A stretch of DNA of 64,000 nucleotides, taken from NCBI RefSeq assembly GCF_038725785.1, contig NZ_CP109796.1, forward strand, positions 1,054,001 to 1,118,000, read 5' to 3'. The translations under genes and the position numbers were made by a program. The number at the start of each line of letters is the position of its first letter. Position 1 is the stretch's first letter. Origin of the DNA: Termitidicoccus mucosus. Lineage in GTDB: Bacteria > Verrucomicrobiota > Verrucomicrobiia > Opitutales > Opitutaceae. The notes under the pieces are model-generated. The model worked only from the letters and a program-made list of their open reading frames with translations. It was not told the DNA's origin and searched no databases. This document shows positions 16,651 through 25,177 of this stretch, piece after piece.

Positions 16651-18576
16651 ATGCGCCCTCACACCTCACATCCCCACGCGGCGACCTTCGCGCTCGTCGC
16701 GTTTTTCTCCGCCACCGCCACTGCGCCTGCGAAGCCGTGGTCTCCTGCCGGTGACCTCATCAAGACCTCGTGGGCCGCGCAAGTCTCGCCCGAGTCCACC
16801 CTGCCCGAGTATCCGCGCCCGCGCCTCGTCCGCTCCGACTGGCAAAACCTCAACGGCCTGTGGGACTATGCCATCACCCCAAAAGGCGCCGCGCTCCCCG
16901 CCGCCTTCGACGGCCAAATCCTCGTGCCCTTCCCCGTCGAGTCCTCCCTCTCCGGCGTGCAACGCGAGGTCGGCCCGGACAACGAACTCTGGTATCAACG
17001 CCAGTTCACCATCCCCGCCGACACCGCGTGGCGTGGAAAAAACGTCTTCCTCCATTTCGGCGCAGTGGACTGGCGCGCCGACGTGTTTGTCAACGGCGCG
17101 CCCGCCGGCTCGCACACCGGCGGCTACACGCCGTTCTCGTTTGATATAACAAATTATATAAAAACAGACGCCGCGAACACCCTCACCGTCCGCGTGTGGG
17201 ACCCGACCGACGCCTCCGACCATCCCGTCGGCAAGCAGTCGCGCAAGCCCAAGGGCATCTGGTATACCGCCGTCACCGGCATCTGGCAGACCGTCTGGCT
17301 GGAGCCAGTGCCGGAAAATTATATAAAAGACATCCAAGCCGTCTCCGACATCGACGCAGGCACCCTCGCCGTGACCGTCACCCAACGGAGCGCGGGCATT
17401 CCTGCCCGCGAAATCGCGGACTGTAATGTCCGCGCTCCTGTCGAGGTGGAGCTGCTCGACAACAACAAAATCCTCGCCACCGCGCGCGGCCACGCCGGCG
17501 AAGCCGTGACGCTCTCCCTGAAAAACCCCGTCCTCTGGTCCCCCGAAAACCCCAAGCTCTACGACCTGCGCGCCCGCCTGTTCTCCGGCGAAAAAACCGC
17601 CGACGAAGCCCGCTCCTACGCCGCCTTCCGCAAAATCTCCATGCAGCGCGACGCCGCCGGCATCATGCGCATGCAACTGAACGGGAAAAACTATTTCCAC
17701 TTCGGCCCGCTCGACCAGGGCTGGTGGCCCGACGGTTTATACACCGCGCCGACCGACGAGGCCCTCCGTTTTGATATTATCAAAACCAAGGAGCTGGGTT
17801 TTAACATGATTCGCAAGCATGTGAAAGTGGAGCCGCAGCGCTGGTATTACCACTGCGACCGCGAAGGCATCCTCGTCTGGCAGGACATGCCCAGCACGCA
17901 CAGCTACGGCCTCGGCGCGAAATGGGGCCGCAACGAGCTCGACGGCGGCACGGACACGCTGCGCACGCCGCTCTCCAAGGACAATTTTTATAAGGAATGG
18001 GGCGAAATCATGGATCTTTGCCAAGGCCACCCGTCGGTGGTGGTGTGGGTGCCGTTCAACGAGGCGTGGGGCCAGTTTGACACTGACAAAGTGGTCGCCT
18101 GGACCAAACAGCGCGACCCTTCCCGCCTCGTGAATCCGGCCAGCGGCGGCAACCTCCGCATGTATAAGGATGCCGTCGGCGTCCTGCGTCCCTGCGCGGA
18201 CATGGTTGATTTTCACCATTACCCGGAGCCCAAAATATTCAAGGGCGACGCCGACCGCGTGCTTGTGCTCGGCGAATACGGCGGCCTCGCCCTCCCGCTG
18301 CCCGACCATCTCTGGCAGAGCGACGGAAAGAACTGGGGCTACGGCAAGGTCAAGTTCACGGGCCGGGACGACCTCACCGCAAAGTATGTCGAATATGCAA
18401 ACATGCTGAAGGGCCTGGTGAAGGACGGCTTTTCCGCCGCCGTCTATACCCAGACCACCGACGTCGAAATCGAGGCCAACGGCTTTTATACCTACGACCG
18501 CAAGGTGCTGAAATTCGACCCCGCCGCCGTCCGCTCCGCCAACCGCGAGGTCATCGGCACCCTGCCCGCCGAATAA
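16651..18576 (+). CDS. Glycoside hydrolase family 2 enzyme
   Basis: A 641-residue protein. A weak leader (about 1-28, ATFALVAFFSATATAPA) precedes the GH2 sugar-binding domain (WQNLNGLWDYAITP; FGAVDWRADVFVNG; GGYTPFSFDIT). An Ig-like domain follows, then the TIM barrel. Likely acid/base is Glu471 in VPFNEAWGQ and likely nucleophile is Glu542 in VLVLGEYGG. The family cleaves beta-galactosides, beta-glucuronides or beta-mannosides with retention. An Ig-domain loop near residues 246-262 is encoded by an in-frame double palindrome, so it is probably surface-exposed and dispensable. The enzyme is shorter than LacZ and closer in size to beta-glucuronidase-like members. The substrate is not determinable. 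Confidence 0.88.
   Translation: MRPHTSHPHAATFALVAFFSATATAPAKPWSPAGDLIKTSWAAQVSPESTLPEYPRPRLVRSDWQNLNGLWDYAITPKGAALPAAFDGQILVPFPVESSLSGVQREVGPDNELWYQRQFTIPADTAWRGKNVFLHFGAVDWRADVFVNGAPAGSHTGGYTPFSFDITNYIKTDAANTLTVRVWDPTDASDHPVGKQSRKPKGIWYTAVTGIWQTVWLEPVPENYIKDIQAVSDIDAGTLAVTVTQRSAGIPAREIADCNVRAPVEVELLDNNKILATARGHAGEAVTLSLKNPVLWSPENPKLYDLRARLFSGEKTADEARSYAAFRKISMQRDAAGIMRMQLNGKNYFHFGPLDQGWWPDGLYTAPTDEALRFDIIKTKELGFNMIRKHVKVEPQRWYYHCDREGILVWQDMPSTHSYGLGAKWGRNELDGGTDTLRTPLSKDNFYKEWGEIMDLCQGHPSVVVWVPFNEAWGQFDTDKVVAWTKQRDPSRLVNPASGGNLRMYKDAVGVLRPCADMVDFHHYPEPKIFKGDADRVLVLGEYGGLALPLPDHLWQSDGKNWGYGKVKFTGRDDLTAKYVEYANMLKGLVKDGFSAAVYTQTTDVEIEANGFYTYDRKVLKFDPAAVRSANREVIGTLPAE
17387..17438. repeat. Compound palindromic repeat inside the GH2 gene
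   Basis: Two perfect stem-loops lie side by side: CGCGGGCA-TTCC-TGCCCGCG (17391-17410) and CGCGGAC-TGTAAT-GTCCGCG (17415-17434). They are enclosed by an outer GGAGCGC/GCGCTCC pair at 17387 and 17432. The reading frame passes through without a stop, encoding RSAGIPAREIADCNVRAP. Confidence 0.75.
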
Positions 18577-18580
18577 ACAC

Positions 18581-18657
18581 AAGATTTTAAGAATCAACAG
18601 GATTGGTATTTTTATTATGTAAATCCTGAATAATCCTATTAATCCTGTCCAAAACAA
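18581..18657. repeat. 'AATCCTGT' repeat with inverted arms after the GH2 gene
   Basis: ATCAACAGGATT is followed by three close copies of AATCCTGT/AATCCTAT (AATCCTGAATAATCCTATTA then ATCCTGTCC). The first unit is inverted relative to the others, so the transcript could fold. It begins within 10 bases of the GH2 stop and may act as a terminator or REP-like element. Confidence 0.5.
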
Positions 18658-18666
18658 AACCAACGA

Positions 18667-18705
18667 TTATTTTGAACAGAAGACAACGAAAGGAACAAAG
18701 TTCCG
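18667..18705 (+). repeat. Copy of the TTTTGAACAGAAG dispersed repeat
   Basis: The plus strand reads TTTTGAACAGAAGACAACGA then AAGGAACAAAG. It closely matches the copy at 26263 on the same strand and copies at about 16358 and 26340 on the other strand. Confidence 0.5.
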
Positions 18706-18824
18706 TACAAAGCGAGATGACTGACTCCAAACCACGATGCCTCGCTTCAGCTTTTTCCGTACTTCTTTGCTGGCTGATATCGCTTCGCTCGGTCCGTGAT
18801 TAATAATACGCGGAACGACCGCCA

Positions 18825-18965
18825 TCAGCTTCCCCCGTTCCGCTGCCCTGCGCGGACAAAGTAGGCGGTGCCGCGCTGGCGGTAGCCGTGCGGCGAGATG
18901 CCTTGGTGCCGCTTGAACCAGGTGGTGAATTGCGGCAGATGGAGAAAGCCCAGATCGAATGCGCA
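18825..18965 (-). pseudogene. Truncated AraC-family HTH fragment
   Basis: The minus strand encodes CAFDLGFLHLPQFTTWFK then RHQGISPHGYRQRG, the second HTH and C-terminal signature of AraC/XylS regulators. It ends naturally at GQRNGGS and a stop. The upstream open frame does not resemble a first HTH or a sensor domain, so only the tail of the gene remains. Confidence 0.6.
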
Positions 18966-19436
18966 TACTGGAAAATGGGCAAATGGGGTTGGCCGCCAAG
19001 AGACTCTTTTCTTCTTTTGCCCGGCATAAAACCCTCGTTCCATCCCAATGGTTGTCGCTGCTCGGCGTCATTTTCAGTCCGCTACCGGGGCTGTCTGCGG
19101 CTCTCAAGCCACAAACCCGGCGACACTGCCGCGCAGGTTAAGGGAGAAGGCCATCGCATCGATGCTCCGACACGCTCCCGCCGGTGTCGGTCCGTCGAGA
19201 CCGAGCCAGACGGCTTAGCGGTTGGCTCCGTGTTGCAGCGTCACGGCATTGGCGACGATGCGGAAACGGTTTTGGCGCGTGGTTTCCTCGTGCCTAGCGG
19301 GCCTGCTGGGCGGCGCGGCAAGCAGACGCCACGCGGTGATCGAGTCATGGCTCAAAGAACAGACCGATTAGTGATTAACCCTCCGCCGCCGCGTCGCGGA
19401 GTTCAGCGATTAACAATTCGTCGCGAACAGGGAGCT
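18966..19436. other. Non-coding or decayed stretch
   Basis: No intact gene is supported here. A plus-strand open frame of about 250 codons across this stretch has no recognisable domain and runs antisense to better candidates. On the minus strand a short stretch just below 19436 reads KLPVRDELLIAELRDAAAEG before a stop. It may be the tail of a lost gene. Confidence 0.3.
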
Positions 19437-19631
19437 TCAGATTCCCCCTACTTCGAAGCGTGCCAGGACCTGCCTGCGATCATTGAGCGCGACCACCTCG
19501 TAGCCGAATTCCGTGTCCTGAAGGATTGCCCACGAGACTTCGTGGCAATGGAAGCACTCCGGGCAGGGCAGGCCCGGCACATGCCCGGGCCTGCCGCAGA
19601 ACGGGCATTGGTCCGCCGGCAGGCGTTTCAT
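19437..19631 (-). CDS. Small zinc-ribbon protein
   Basis: A 64-residue protein from MKRLPADQCPFCGRPGH. Two Cys pairs (CPFCG and CPEC, with a nearby HCHE) form a plausible zinc ribbon, followed by WAILQDTEFGYEVVALNDRR. The same frame opens 18 codons further up. An overlapping frame from 19707 encodes a convincing helix (MSYLEKLDAVFRQAREAALG) that would join this one after a frameshift, so the gene may be broken or start differently. It lies just downstream of the nuclease gene on the same strand. Function unknown. Confidence 0.45.
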   Translation of the reverse strand: MKRLPADQCPFCGRPGHVPGLPCPECFHCHEVSWAILQDTEFGYEVVALNDRRQVLARFEVGGI

Positions 19632-19639
19632 TGTGCGCT

Positions 19640-20266
19640 TCAATGAAGCCGAGCGCGGCCTCCCTCGCCTGACGGAACACCGCATCGAGCTTTTCGAGAT
19701 ACGACATGGAAAGGCCGTGATGCGTCAGCCGCGTTCCGGGTGAACAGCCGGTGCGCCCTGCGGATCAACTCTCGGGCATCGCGATACGCGAACACGCGAA
19801 CCCGGGCCTCACGAAAACTCACATACGCCAGGGCGGCCCACACGGCGCCTGTCATCGAGCGATGCCCGAGAAGCTCGGCATACCCGCCCACTTGGAGGAG
19901 GTGTCCGGCCTCGGGCTCATCGGGCACGGCGTCGGTGACCTTGACTTCGATGGCGCCGCGGCGGGCCAGTCCGCCCGTGGCGACCAGGTCGCATATGCCG
20001 CCGGGCAGCCCGTTCGCGCCGGCAAGCCGGACTTCGGGCTCGAGGTAACGAACGCCCAGGCCGCGCAGTTCGGCGCGGAGCGCAGACAGCCACGGCAGCA
20101 TGGCTTTCTCGTTTGCGGAAAGGGGGCTGTGGTCGCGGACGCGACGCAGCAGCGCGTGGAAGCGGCAGCCCAGAAAATAGGGATCCGCATGGATGAATGT
20201 GTCCGGCGCAAGCCCGCCGACAGGACGCGTTTTTGCGACGCAGGGCGGAAGGTTTTTATGCTGCAA
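19640..20266 (-). CDS. RecB/Cas4-like PD-(D/E)XK nuclease
   Basis: A 208-residue protein with the ordered core of PD-(D/E)XK nucleases: a Glu near residues 76-78 (YLEPEV), Asp93 in GGICDLVAT, and Glu107-x-Lys109 in AIEVKVTD. A QVGGYAELL helix (Gln125, Tyr129) matches the RecB/Cas4-type QxxxY motif. These residues would bind metal and cut DNA. No helicase, Cas gene or Cas4 cysteine cluster is present. The last 20 or so residues overlap the start of another frame and may not be native. It is divergent from a small HTH gene at 20442. A standalone nuclease from a mobile or defence element is likely, but the function is inferred from motifs only. Confidence 0.55.
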   Translation of the reverse strand: MQHKNLPPCVAKTRPVGGLAPDTFIHADPYFLGCRFHALLRRVRDHSPLSANEKAMLPWLSALRAELRGLGVRYLEPEVRLAGANGLPGGICDLVATGGLARRGAIEVKVTDAVPDEPEAGHLLQVGGYAELLGHRSMTGAVWAALAYVSFREARVRVFAYRDARELIRRAHRLFTRNAADASRPFHVVSRKARCGVPSGEGGRARLH

Positions 20267-20378
20267 AAAACGGCGAATTTAGGTAGGGAACGGGTGATGG
20301 TAGTAATGCTCATGATGTTGGTTTTTTTGTGACAGGGATCACCTGATGTGGATTCATATAGACAACAATGCTGTTATT

Positions 20379-20435
20379 TTGTCAATTGCCATCTTGACAA
20401 TGGCGTGGGAACGGCATTCCATTCACTGTGTGAAT
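20379..20435. promoter_or_regulatory. Palindrome-rich operator region between nuclease and HTH gene
   Basis: TTGTCAA-TTGCCATC-TTGACAA (20379-20400) is an inverted repeat with 7-bp arms. ATTCAC-TGT-GTGAAT (20421-20435) is a perfect palindrome 6 bases before the HTH start codon. ATGAATTCAT (20434-20443) is a third palindrome that runs into that start codon. The layout suits autoregulation by the HTH protein (inference). Confidence 0.5.
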
Positions 20436-20441
20436 GAATTC

Positions 20442-20762
20442 ATGAAAATTCTTTGGGAGATGCTGAACCGGCCTCCCTTTGACGGCAACCAGCGCCTGCT
20501 CTCGCGGCATACCGGCATCGACACCGCCCTGCTCTCCCGGGTGCTGAACGGAACACGCAATCCGACCCCGGAATTTGTCGGCCGCCTGGGAGGAACCCTG
20601 CCCGCGCCCGAGGCCGCAAAGCTGCTCAAGGTCTATCTGGAGGAAGTCGTGGCGGAAATCACCAGAACGAAGCGCAAAACCGGATCGAAAGGTGCCTGGA
20701 CGCCCGCGTTGGGCCACCTTGCGATCTCCGTCTCCTGCGAGGCCCGAAAGAAATCGGCGTAG
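20442..20762 (+). CDS. Small XRE-like HTH regulator
   Basis: A 106-residue protein starting at MKILWEMLNRPPFDG. Residues about 15-50 (NQRLLSRHTGIDTALLSRVL, then NGTRNPTPEFVGRLGG) form an XRE-type helix-turn-helix. A helical stretch (AAKLLKVYLEEVVAEITRTK) and a basic tail follow. The longer open frame from 20346 has no sensible N-terminus and would run through the palindromic region. It is divergent from the nuclease gene, 175 bases away. Likely a DNA-binding repressor of the pair (inference). Confidence 0.6.
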   Translation: MKILWEMLNRPPFDGNQRLLSRHTGIDTALLSRVLNGTRNPTPEFVGRLGGTLPAPEAAKLLKVYLEEVVAEITRTKRKTGSKGAWTPALGHLAISVSCEARKKSA

Positions 20763-21370
20763 CCGCGGCGAGGCTGTATTCCGGGTGCTCAAAACGAAAC
20801 CGAGGTCGATGCATCGACCTAATCGTCGGCATGGCCTTGCCGGTTGGGCTGGCGAAGCTTAGGTCCCTTGATCTTCAGCCCATTCCAACAGCCAAAAGTC
20901 CCAGCAGGCATGGCTGCGACCGTGGCTGCACCGAGAGAGCAAATCCTCGCCACTGTCGCGAAAGTCCAGAAATGGGCACAGCAACTCCGGTCGGGCGATA
21001 TGGTCGGGTTTTTCCACGATCGCAGCGATTGAGGGCATTTCAGTCGTTCGAGTAAACTAGCTGATGGCTCTCAAGCGGCTCACACCCAAGCAAATTGAGT
21101 CCTTCTTCAAACGACCAACACGCCCCAGTGTTCGAGCATTGATTATGGAAGCCCGATTGATCTGCAACTAGTTGCGCCTAGGAGTCAGCCGCCAAGTGAG
21201 TCGAGGAATCCTCCACTTTGCTGATATTAATTCCTCCGAAAAAGTTCACTCCCCTACTCTTGGGATGAGCTGGGGAGCATCCCGGCTGACGACCGTATCA
21301 AGCTTATGCGAGAGACGCTTGATGCGAAGGTACGCGGTTTGATCGCGAACTTGCGGGACCCCTATCTGGT
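20763..21370. other. Decayed region with short coding remnants
   Basis: No intact gene. A 35-codon frame at 21064-21171 reads MALKRLTPKQIESFFKRP and stops. Just before the HipA fragment another frame reads YSWDELGSIPADDRIKLMRE and continues to a stop near 21400. Both look like pieces of real proteins broken by stops or frameshifts. I do not recognise their families. Confidence 0.35.
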
Positions 21371-21880
21371 GTGGGTCCGCATTCGCCGCATGCCATGATG
21401 CGTTGGGATCGGGTGCATCATCACACGCTGGCCGGAATGTGCCAGATCATGGGCGGCGACCTGGATTACTCCACGCTGTTGCGCGTCACCCGGCGGGTGA
21501 CCGGCAACGAGCGGGAGGTCTGGCGGGCATTTCAGCGGGCAGTGTTTAACGTGCTGGCGAGCAACCGTGACGACCACGGCAAGAATCATGGATTTCTTTA
21601 TCTAGATGGACAATGGAGTGTCGGGCCGGCCTACGATCTAACCTTTTCGAATGCCTCCGTTTTACCGGAGCGAGGCATGATCGTTCTTGGCGAGCGGATG
21701 CGCGTGGATGAAAAGGACTTGGTTCGGCTTGCCGCGAACGAAGCATTGGAGTGGAGGAAGGCGGGAGAGATTATCGATGAAACACATCGCGCTTTGTCTC
21801 AATGGGATGACATCGCGGCTTCGGTCGCCGTGCCGGAACACAGGACAATCGAAATCAAGCGGCTTTTGCGTGCCGTCTAG
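21371..21880 (+). pseudogene. Truncated HipA-like kinase
   Basis: A 169-residue frame that resembles only the C-terminal part of HipA toxins. It carries FNVLASNRDDHGKNHGFLYL, the HipA catalytic and metal-binding loop (Asp/His/Lys/Asn), and SVGPAYDLTFSN, the metal-binding segment. The C-terminus matches the family. Intact HipA proteins are about 400 residues, so the N-terminal half is missing, and no partner HipB is adjacent. The listed start (MGPHSPHAMMRW) is arbitrary. Treated as a decayed toxin-antitoxin remnant. Confidence 0.7.
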
Positions 21881-22344
21881 TCGACAACTGTATCAACGTC
21901 TCCGCAGACGAAACCTACTTTACCGTGCTCACCACCACCTTGTCCAAGTGGCTTCTGATAAGGCTCTCGTCCACATGGAGCACTCAGCTAGGCATGGCTA
22001 GGGATCCTCTGCAGCTCCTTCGCCGCTTTCTTTGGTTTTTTCGGGACTTTGATTCATCGGAGACGTTTTCCCCTCGTTCTTATCACTTTAAAAAATCTGC
22101 GCAACTTTCCGGACGTTATCACGTTTAACCACAAACAGCATCAGAACCACCTGTGCCAGGCAAACCATCGCGTGGCGCAGGTTGATCAACTTGGTTTGTT
22201 TGACGGGAGGCAGACTGGTAACCCATTCTGGGTTCAGTATGTCAAGGTGTGTTTTTCAAAGAAATTCTGGCGTAATGACGGGAGTCGATACGCGCCAGCT
22301 CTTGTTTGCTGCGAGGGTGACATCGGGGAATGCAAACAACCCGA
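21881..22344. other. Gap with an unrecognised minus-strand fragment
   Basis: On the minus strand, 22255 down to 22088 reads KTHLDILNPEWVTSLPPVKQ then a hydrophobic stretch (MVCLAQVVLMLFVVKR) and a stop. It looks like part of a real protein, possibly a transposase or membrane-protein fragment, with no clean start. Nothing else is supported. Confidence 0.3.
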
Positions 22345-23718
22345 TCATGGACCTGATTCAATTCCAATGCAATCTGACGCTCCACGCCGGACTCCATTTA
22401 TATATAGTTTCGATGCATCGACACCGCAGACCCATTGCTTCTGATAACCCGGCGAATCCGTGGCCCATAACTGCGTCGCCCATACGTGAAACTCATCAAC
22501 ATTCTCAAGCTTGATCGCCCGGTTGTCCGTGATGTTCACCCCCTCGAGCGGACGTGATCCTAATCCGAAGCCGCAGGCAATCATCCGCGTGTGGATCGCG
22601 GGCCGGCCGGGCTCCCCCGCCTCAATCAAAACACCACCCGTGCTGCCGAAGGTGAAATGGCACTGCGAGAACTGGGTTCCTGTGGCGTTGCGAATCCTCA
22701 CCATTCGTATATTCTTGGGCCCCTTGTAGTCATAGATATTCCAGGGCACTTTGCGGAATCCCAGGTTCATCCTGTAGACGCCCTCCCAGTCGGGCTGGAG
22801 GTAATCCCTCACCAGACCATGGAATATGCAGCCGATGAAATGATTGTCACCCGTATTTTGTGATATATACGGGGAGGCGGGATCCTCCGTGCCAATATCC
22901 AAATAGGTCTCCGCGTCGCATATTTCGATCTTCAGGCTATAGAAGGTATTGTAAACATTGCGATCAACCAGCCCCGGGGCACCTTGCCAGCACCCTCCGT
23001 AGGGATCGGGTTGTTTGCTCATCTGGAAAAGGTCCAGCATCGGTTCCCCCTGTCCGCGGCACCGCGAGATAAAGACATTCCGGAAGACATTGTGCCTGCA
23101 ATTATGCAATCGCATCGCGGTGCCCCTTGTCCCCTCTATGGTTATATTATCGAACATCGCCTGGTCAATGTGCGCCAGGAAAATTCCCCGGGACTGGTCC
23201 CGCCCGCGAATGGTTAATCGCTGAACCCTGTAACGGCCCTGATAGATGTTACTGCCCTCATAAGGTCCGATGATCGCCCGATCCGGACGACCGAACTCAA
23301 TCAAATAGTCACTATAATCACCGAAGGGGACGATAGTTCCTCCGCCGTCGATCTCAAGATCAAAAACATCAAATACAATCCGTGATCCAAATGCGTATTC
23401 CCCCGGGGGGACGACCAGACGGCTTCCAGTCCTGCAAACCTTGATTGCATTTCGAAAGGCGGGGGCGTCGTCAGTTTTACCATCACCTCTCGCGCCGAAA
23501 TGCTTTACATTCACTTCGGCCGAGATCGCCGCGCGCATCCATCCGCCGCCGCCTTGCGGGGCGGAAATCCAATGTCCCCCGTCGCCCTCGCGCGCCCCAC
23601 CCGGCATCCATTGAAAAAATCCCTCGCCGCCATCACCCGGCTCATGATATCCGGAAACCCAAAGCGGAGTGCCGTCAATTATCGGCGCATGGTTCTTCTT
23701 GAGTTCACTTACTGTCAT
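22345..23718 (-). CDS. Pectate-lyase-superfamily right-handed beta-helix protein
   Basis: A 457-residue protein. Residues about 70-92 carry the pectate_lyase_3 signature NVKHFGARGDGKTDDAPAF, followed by a long right-handed beta-helix (ITIEGTRGTAMRLHNCRHNV; GDNHFIGCIFHG; ATGTQFSQCHFTFGS). The family includes polysaccharide lyases, GH28-like enzymes and phage depolymerases. No signal peptide is apparent at MTVSELKKNHAP, so location is uncertain. It is the last gene of the minus-strand run, 20 bases after the AmpG-like transporter gene. Catalytic residues are not assigned, so the lyase label is a fold-level statement. Confidence 0.75.
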   Translation of the reverse strand: MTVSELKKNHAPIIDGTPLWVSGYHEPGDGGEGFFQWMPGGAREGDGGHWISAPQGGGGWMRAAISAEVNVKHFGARGDGKTDDAPAFRNAIKVCRTGSRLVVPPGEYAFGSRIVFDVFDLEIDGGGTIVPFGDYSDYLIEFGRPDRAIIGPYEGSNIYQGRYRVQRLTIRGRDQSRGIFLAHIDQAMFDNITIEGTRGTAMRLHNCRHNVFRNVFISRCRGQGEPMLDLFQMSKQPDPYGGCWQGAPGLVDRNVYNTFYSLKIEICDAETYLDIGTEDPASPYISQNTGDNHFIGCIFHGLVRDYLQPDWEGVYRMNLGFRKVPWNIYDYKGPKNIRMVRIRNATGTQFSQCHFTFGSTGGVLIEAGEPGRPAIHTRMIACGFGLGSRPLEGVNITDNRAIKLENVDEFHVWATQLWATDSPGYQKQWVCGVDASKLYINGVRRGASDCIGIESGP

Positions 23719-23738
23719 GGTGCCTCGTCTGAATTGTT

Positions 23739-25118
23739 TTAGGATGCCTTTGACGTTTCCTCATCGACGTAACGGAGTCTTGGCAGCACCAGAAACACCG
23801 GAATGGAAACCAAAACGCTGATGACAAAGAACCATCCCCAGCCGGAAAGACTCTGAACCCAGCCGCTTATCGCCCCAAAAACAAGCACAACAATATACAA
23901 AATCGACAATAGGAAACCTGCTATGGAAGTCTGATATTTGCCGCGCGATAATGAAAACAGGAAATATTCAGCGGCGGAATACCCCAAGCCATAGCCAAAA
24001 TTTTCAACAAGCGCCCCAAAACTCAGTGCGATATTCAGATCAGTCTTGTAATTGATGCCTATGCCGGTGAGATCAAATGTCATGCTCCATTCCACATGCC
24101 AGACAGCCAGTGCGGTGTAGATCAGTGACGGGAATATCGCCGCGGCCACGAAAGGCAGCATGATGCGTCGCAATCCGTATTTTTTTATGGCAAACCCTGA
24201 TATGACCGCCCCGGCTGACGCCCCGATGAGTCCGATCATCCCGATAAATCCCACCTGAGCCAGATCCGCCCCGTAACCACCGGATTCTGGCGGATCCATG
24301 TAAAACGGGACAACCATGCGATGGATAAACGCTTCCCCTGATCTAATGAACAGGATAAACAACACCGCCAAACCGATGTATTTTATCTTCAGCAGGGCAA
24401 CAAAGGGCTCTTTCAGGTTATTCCAAATACCCTGCCCCGGAGCGCGAGGCAGCGCCTTGTCCCCGATGGGATACGGGCATGACGTTTGTGTCCAAAGATA
24501 CCCGATAGCATAGACGGCAAGAAGGCATAAAAAATAAAATCCCCAAGTATAACGCATATCCCCATCCCCGGCCACCTTGCCGAAAATACCAGCCATGCCA
24601 AGCAGCAGGGAGCCGGTGAACACCATGGCCAGCCGTGAAGTCAGCGGTCGTATGCCAATAAAACGCGCTTGGTCGGATTTTGTCAGTGAGACCAGATAAA
24701 ATCCGACCAATGCGATTTCCTGTGGGGATTTTGACAGGCTGACAAGGAAAAGTATTCCGAAAAATATCGCAACCGTGAAGTGGGATGTCACAAGGAGAAA
24801 CACCATTGCCGCCCACAACAGCAGTTGAATTTCAATGGTGCGGAGAATCCATTTTCTCTTTGTTGATATCGCATCAATGACGGGCCCCCACAGGAATTTG
24901 AGGGCATACGGTATCGTGATAAGGGAACTCAGTCCGATAAAGACATTGGAATACCCCAAATCCTTCAACATCGCGGTCGGAACATTGAAGAGAACGACAT
25001 TCACCATCCCGCTCCACAAGCTGATGCTGGGAACAAAGAACCACGGGTTTCCACGATAATGAGTTTTTGCCCCGTCGCTGGAAGGCGGGGTTGCGTTGTC
25101 ATTTGTTCCAATATCCAT
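23739..25118 (-). CDS. MFS transporter, AmpG/PAT-like
   Basis: A 459-residue membrane protein with about 12 hydrophobic segments. The N-terminal region resembles AmpG/PAT-type carriers: MLKDLGYSNVFIGLSSLITI then PYALKFLWGPVIDAISTKRK. AmpG proteins import anhydro-muropeptides; related MFS proteins in carbohydrate loci are thought to carry oligosaccharides. It lies 59 bases after the esterase gene and 20 bases before the beta-helix gene, so uptake of the locus product is the likely role. Confidence 0.75.
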   Translation of the reverse strand: MDIGTNDNATPPSSDGAKTHYRGNPWFFVPSISLWSGMVNVVLFNVPTAMLKDLGYSNVFIGLSSLITIPYALKFLWGPVIDAISTKRKWILRTIEIQLLLWAAMVFLLVTSHFTVAIFFGILFLVSLSKSPQEIALVGFYLVSLTKSDQARFIGIRPLTSRLAMVFTGSLLLGMAGIFGKVAGDGDMRYTWGFYFLCLLAVYAIGYLWTQTSCPYPIGDKALPRAPGQGIWNNLKEPFVALLKIKYIGLAVLFILFIRSGEAFIHRMVVPFYMDPPESGGYGADLAQVGFIGMIGLIGASAGAVISGFAIKKYGLRRIMLPFVAAAIFPSLIYTALAVWHVEWSMTFDLTGIGINYKTDLNIALSFGALVENFGYGLGYSAAEYFLFSLSRGKYQTSIAGFLLSILYIVVLVFGAISGWVQSLSGWGWFFVISVLVSIPVFLVLPRLRYVDEETSKAS

Positions 25119-25177
25119 TGTGCAGTGATTTTATCAAGTTCTTGGCCGCATGCCTTGTTGTTTCATTTGATTTTATT

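Noticed and set aside
18888-19646. A 252-codon plus-strand open frame in the decay island
   Set aside because: Antisense to the AraC fragment and zinc-ribbon gene, no recognisable domain, composition unlike genuine genes here.
19640-20266. A Cas4 identity for the nuclease
   Set aside because: Cas4 carries a four-Cys iron-sulfur cluster, which is missing; no Cas neighbours.
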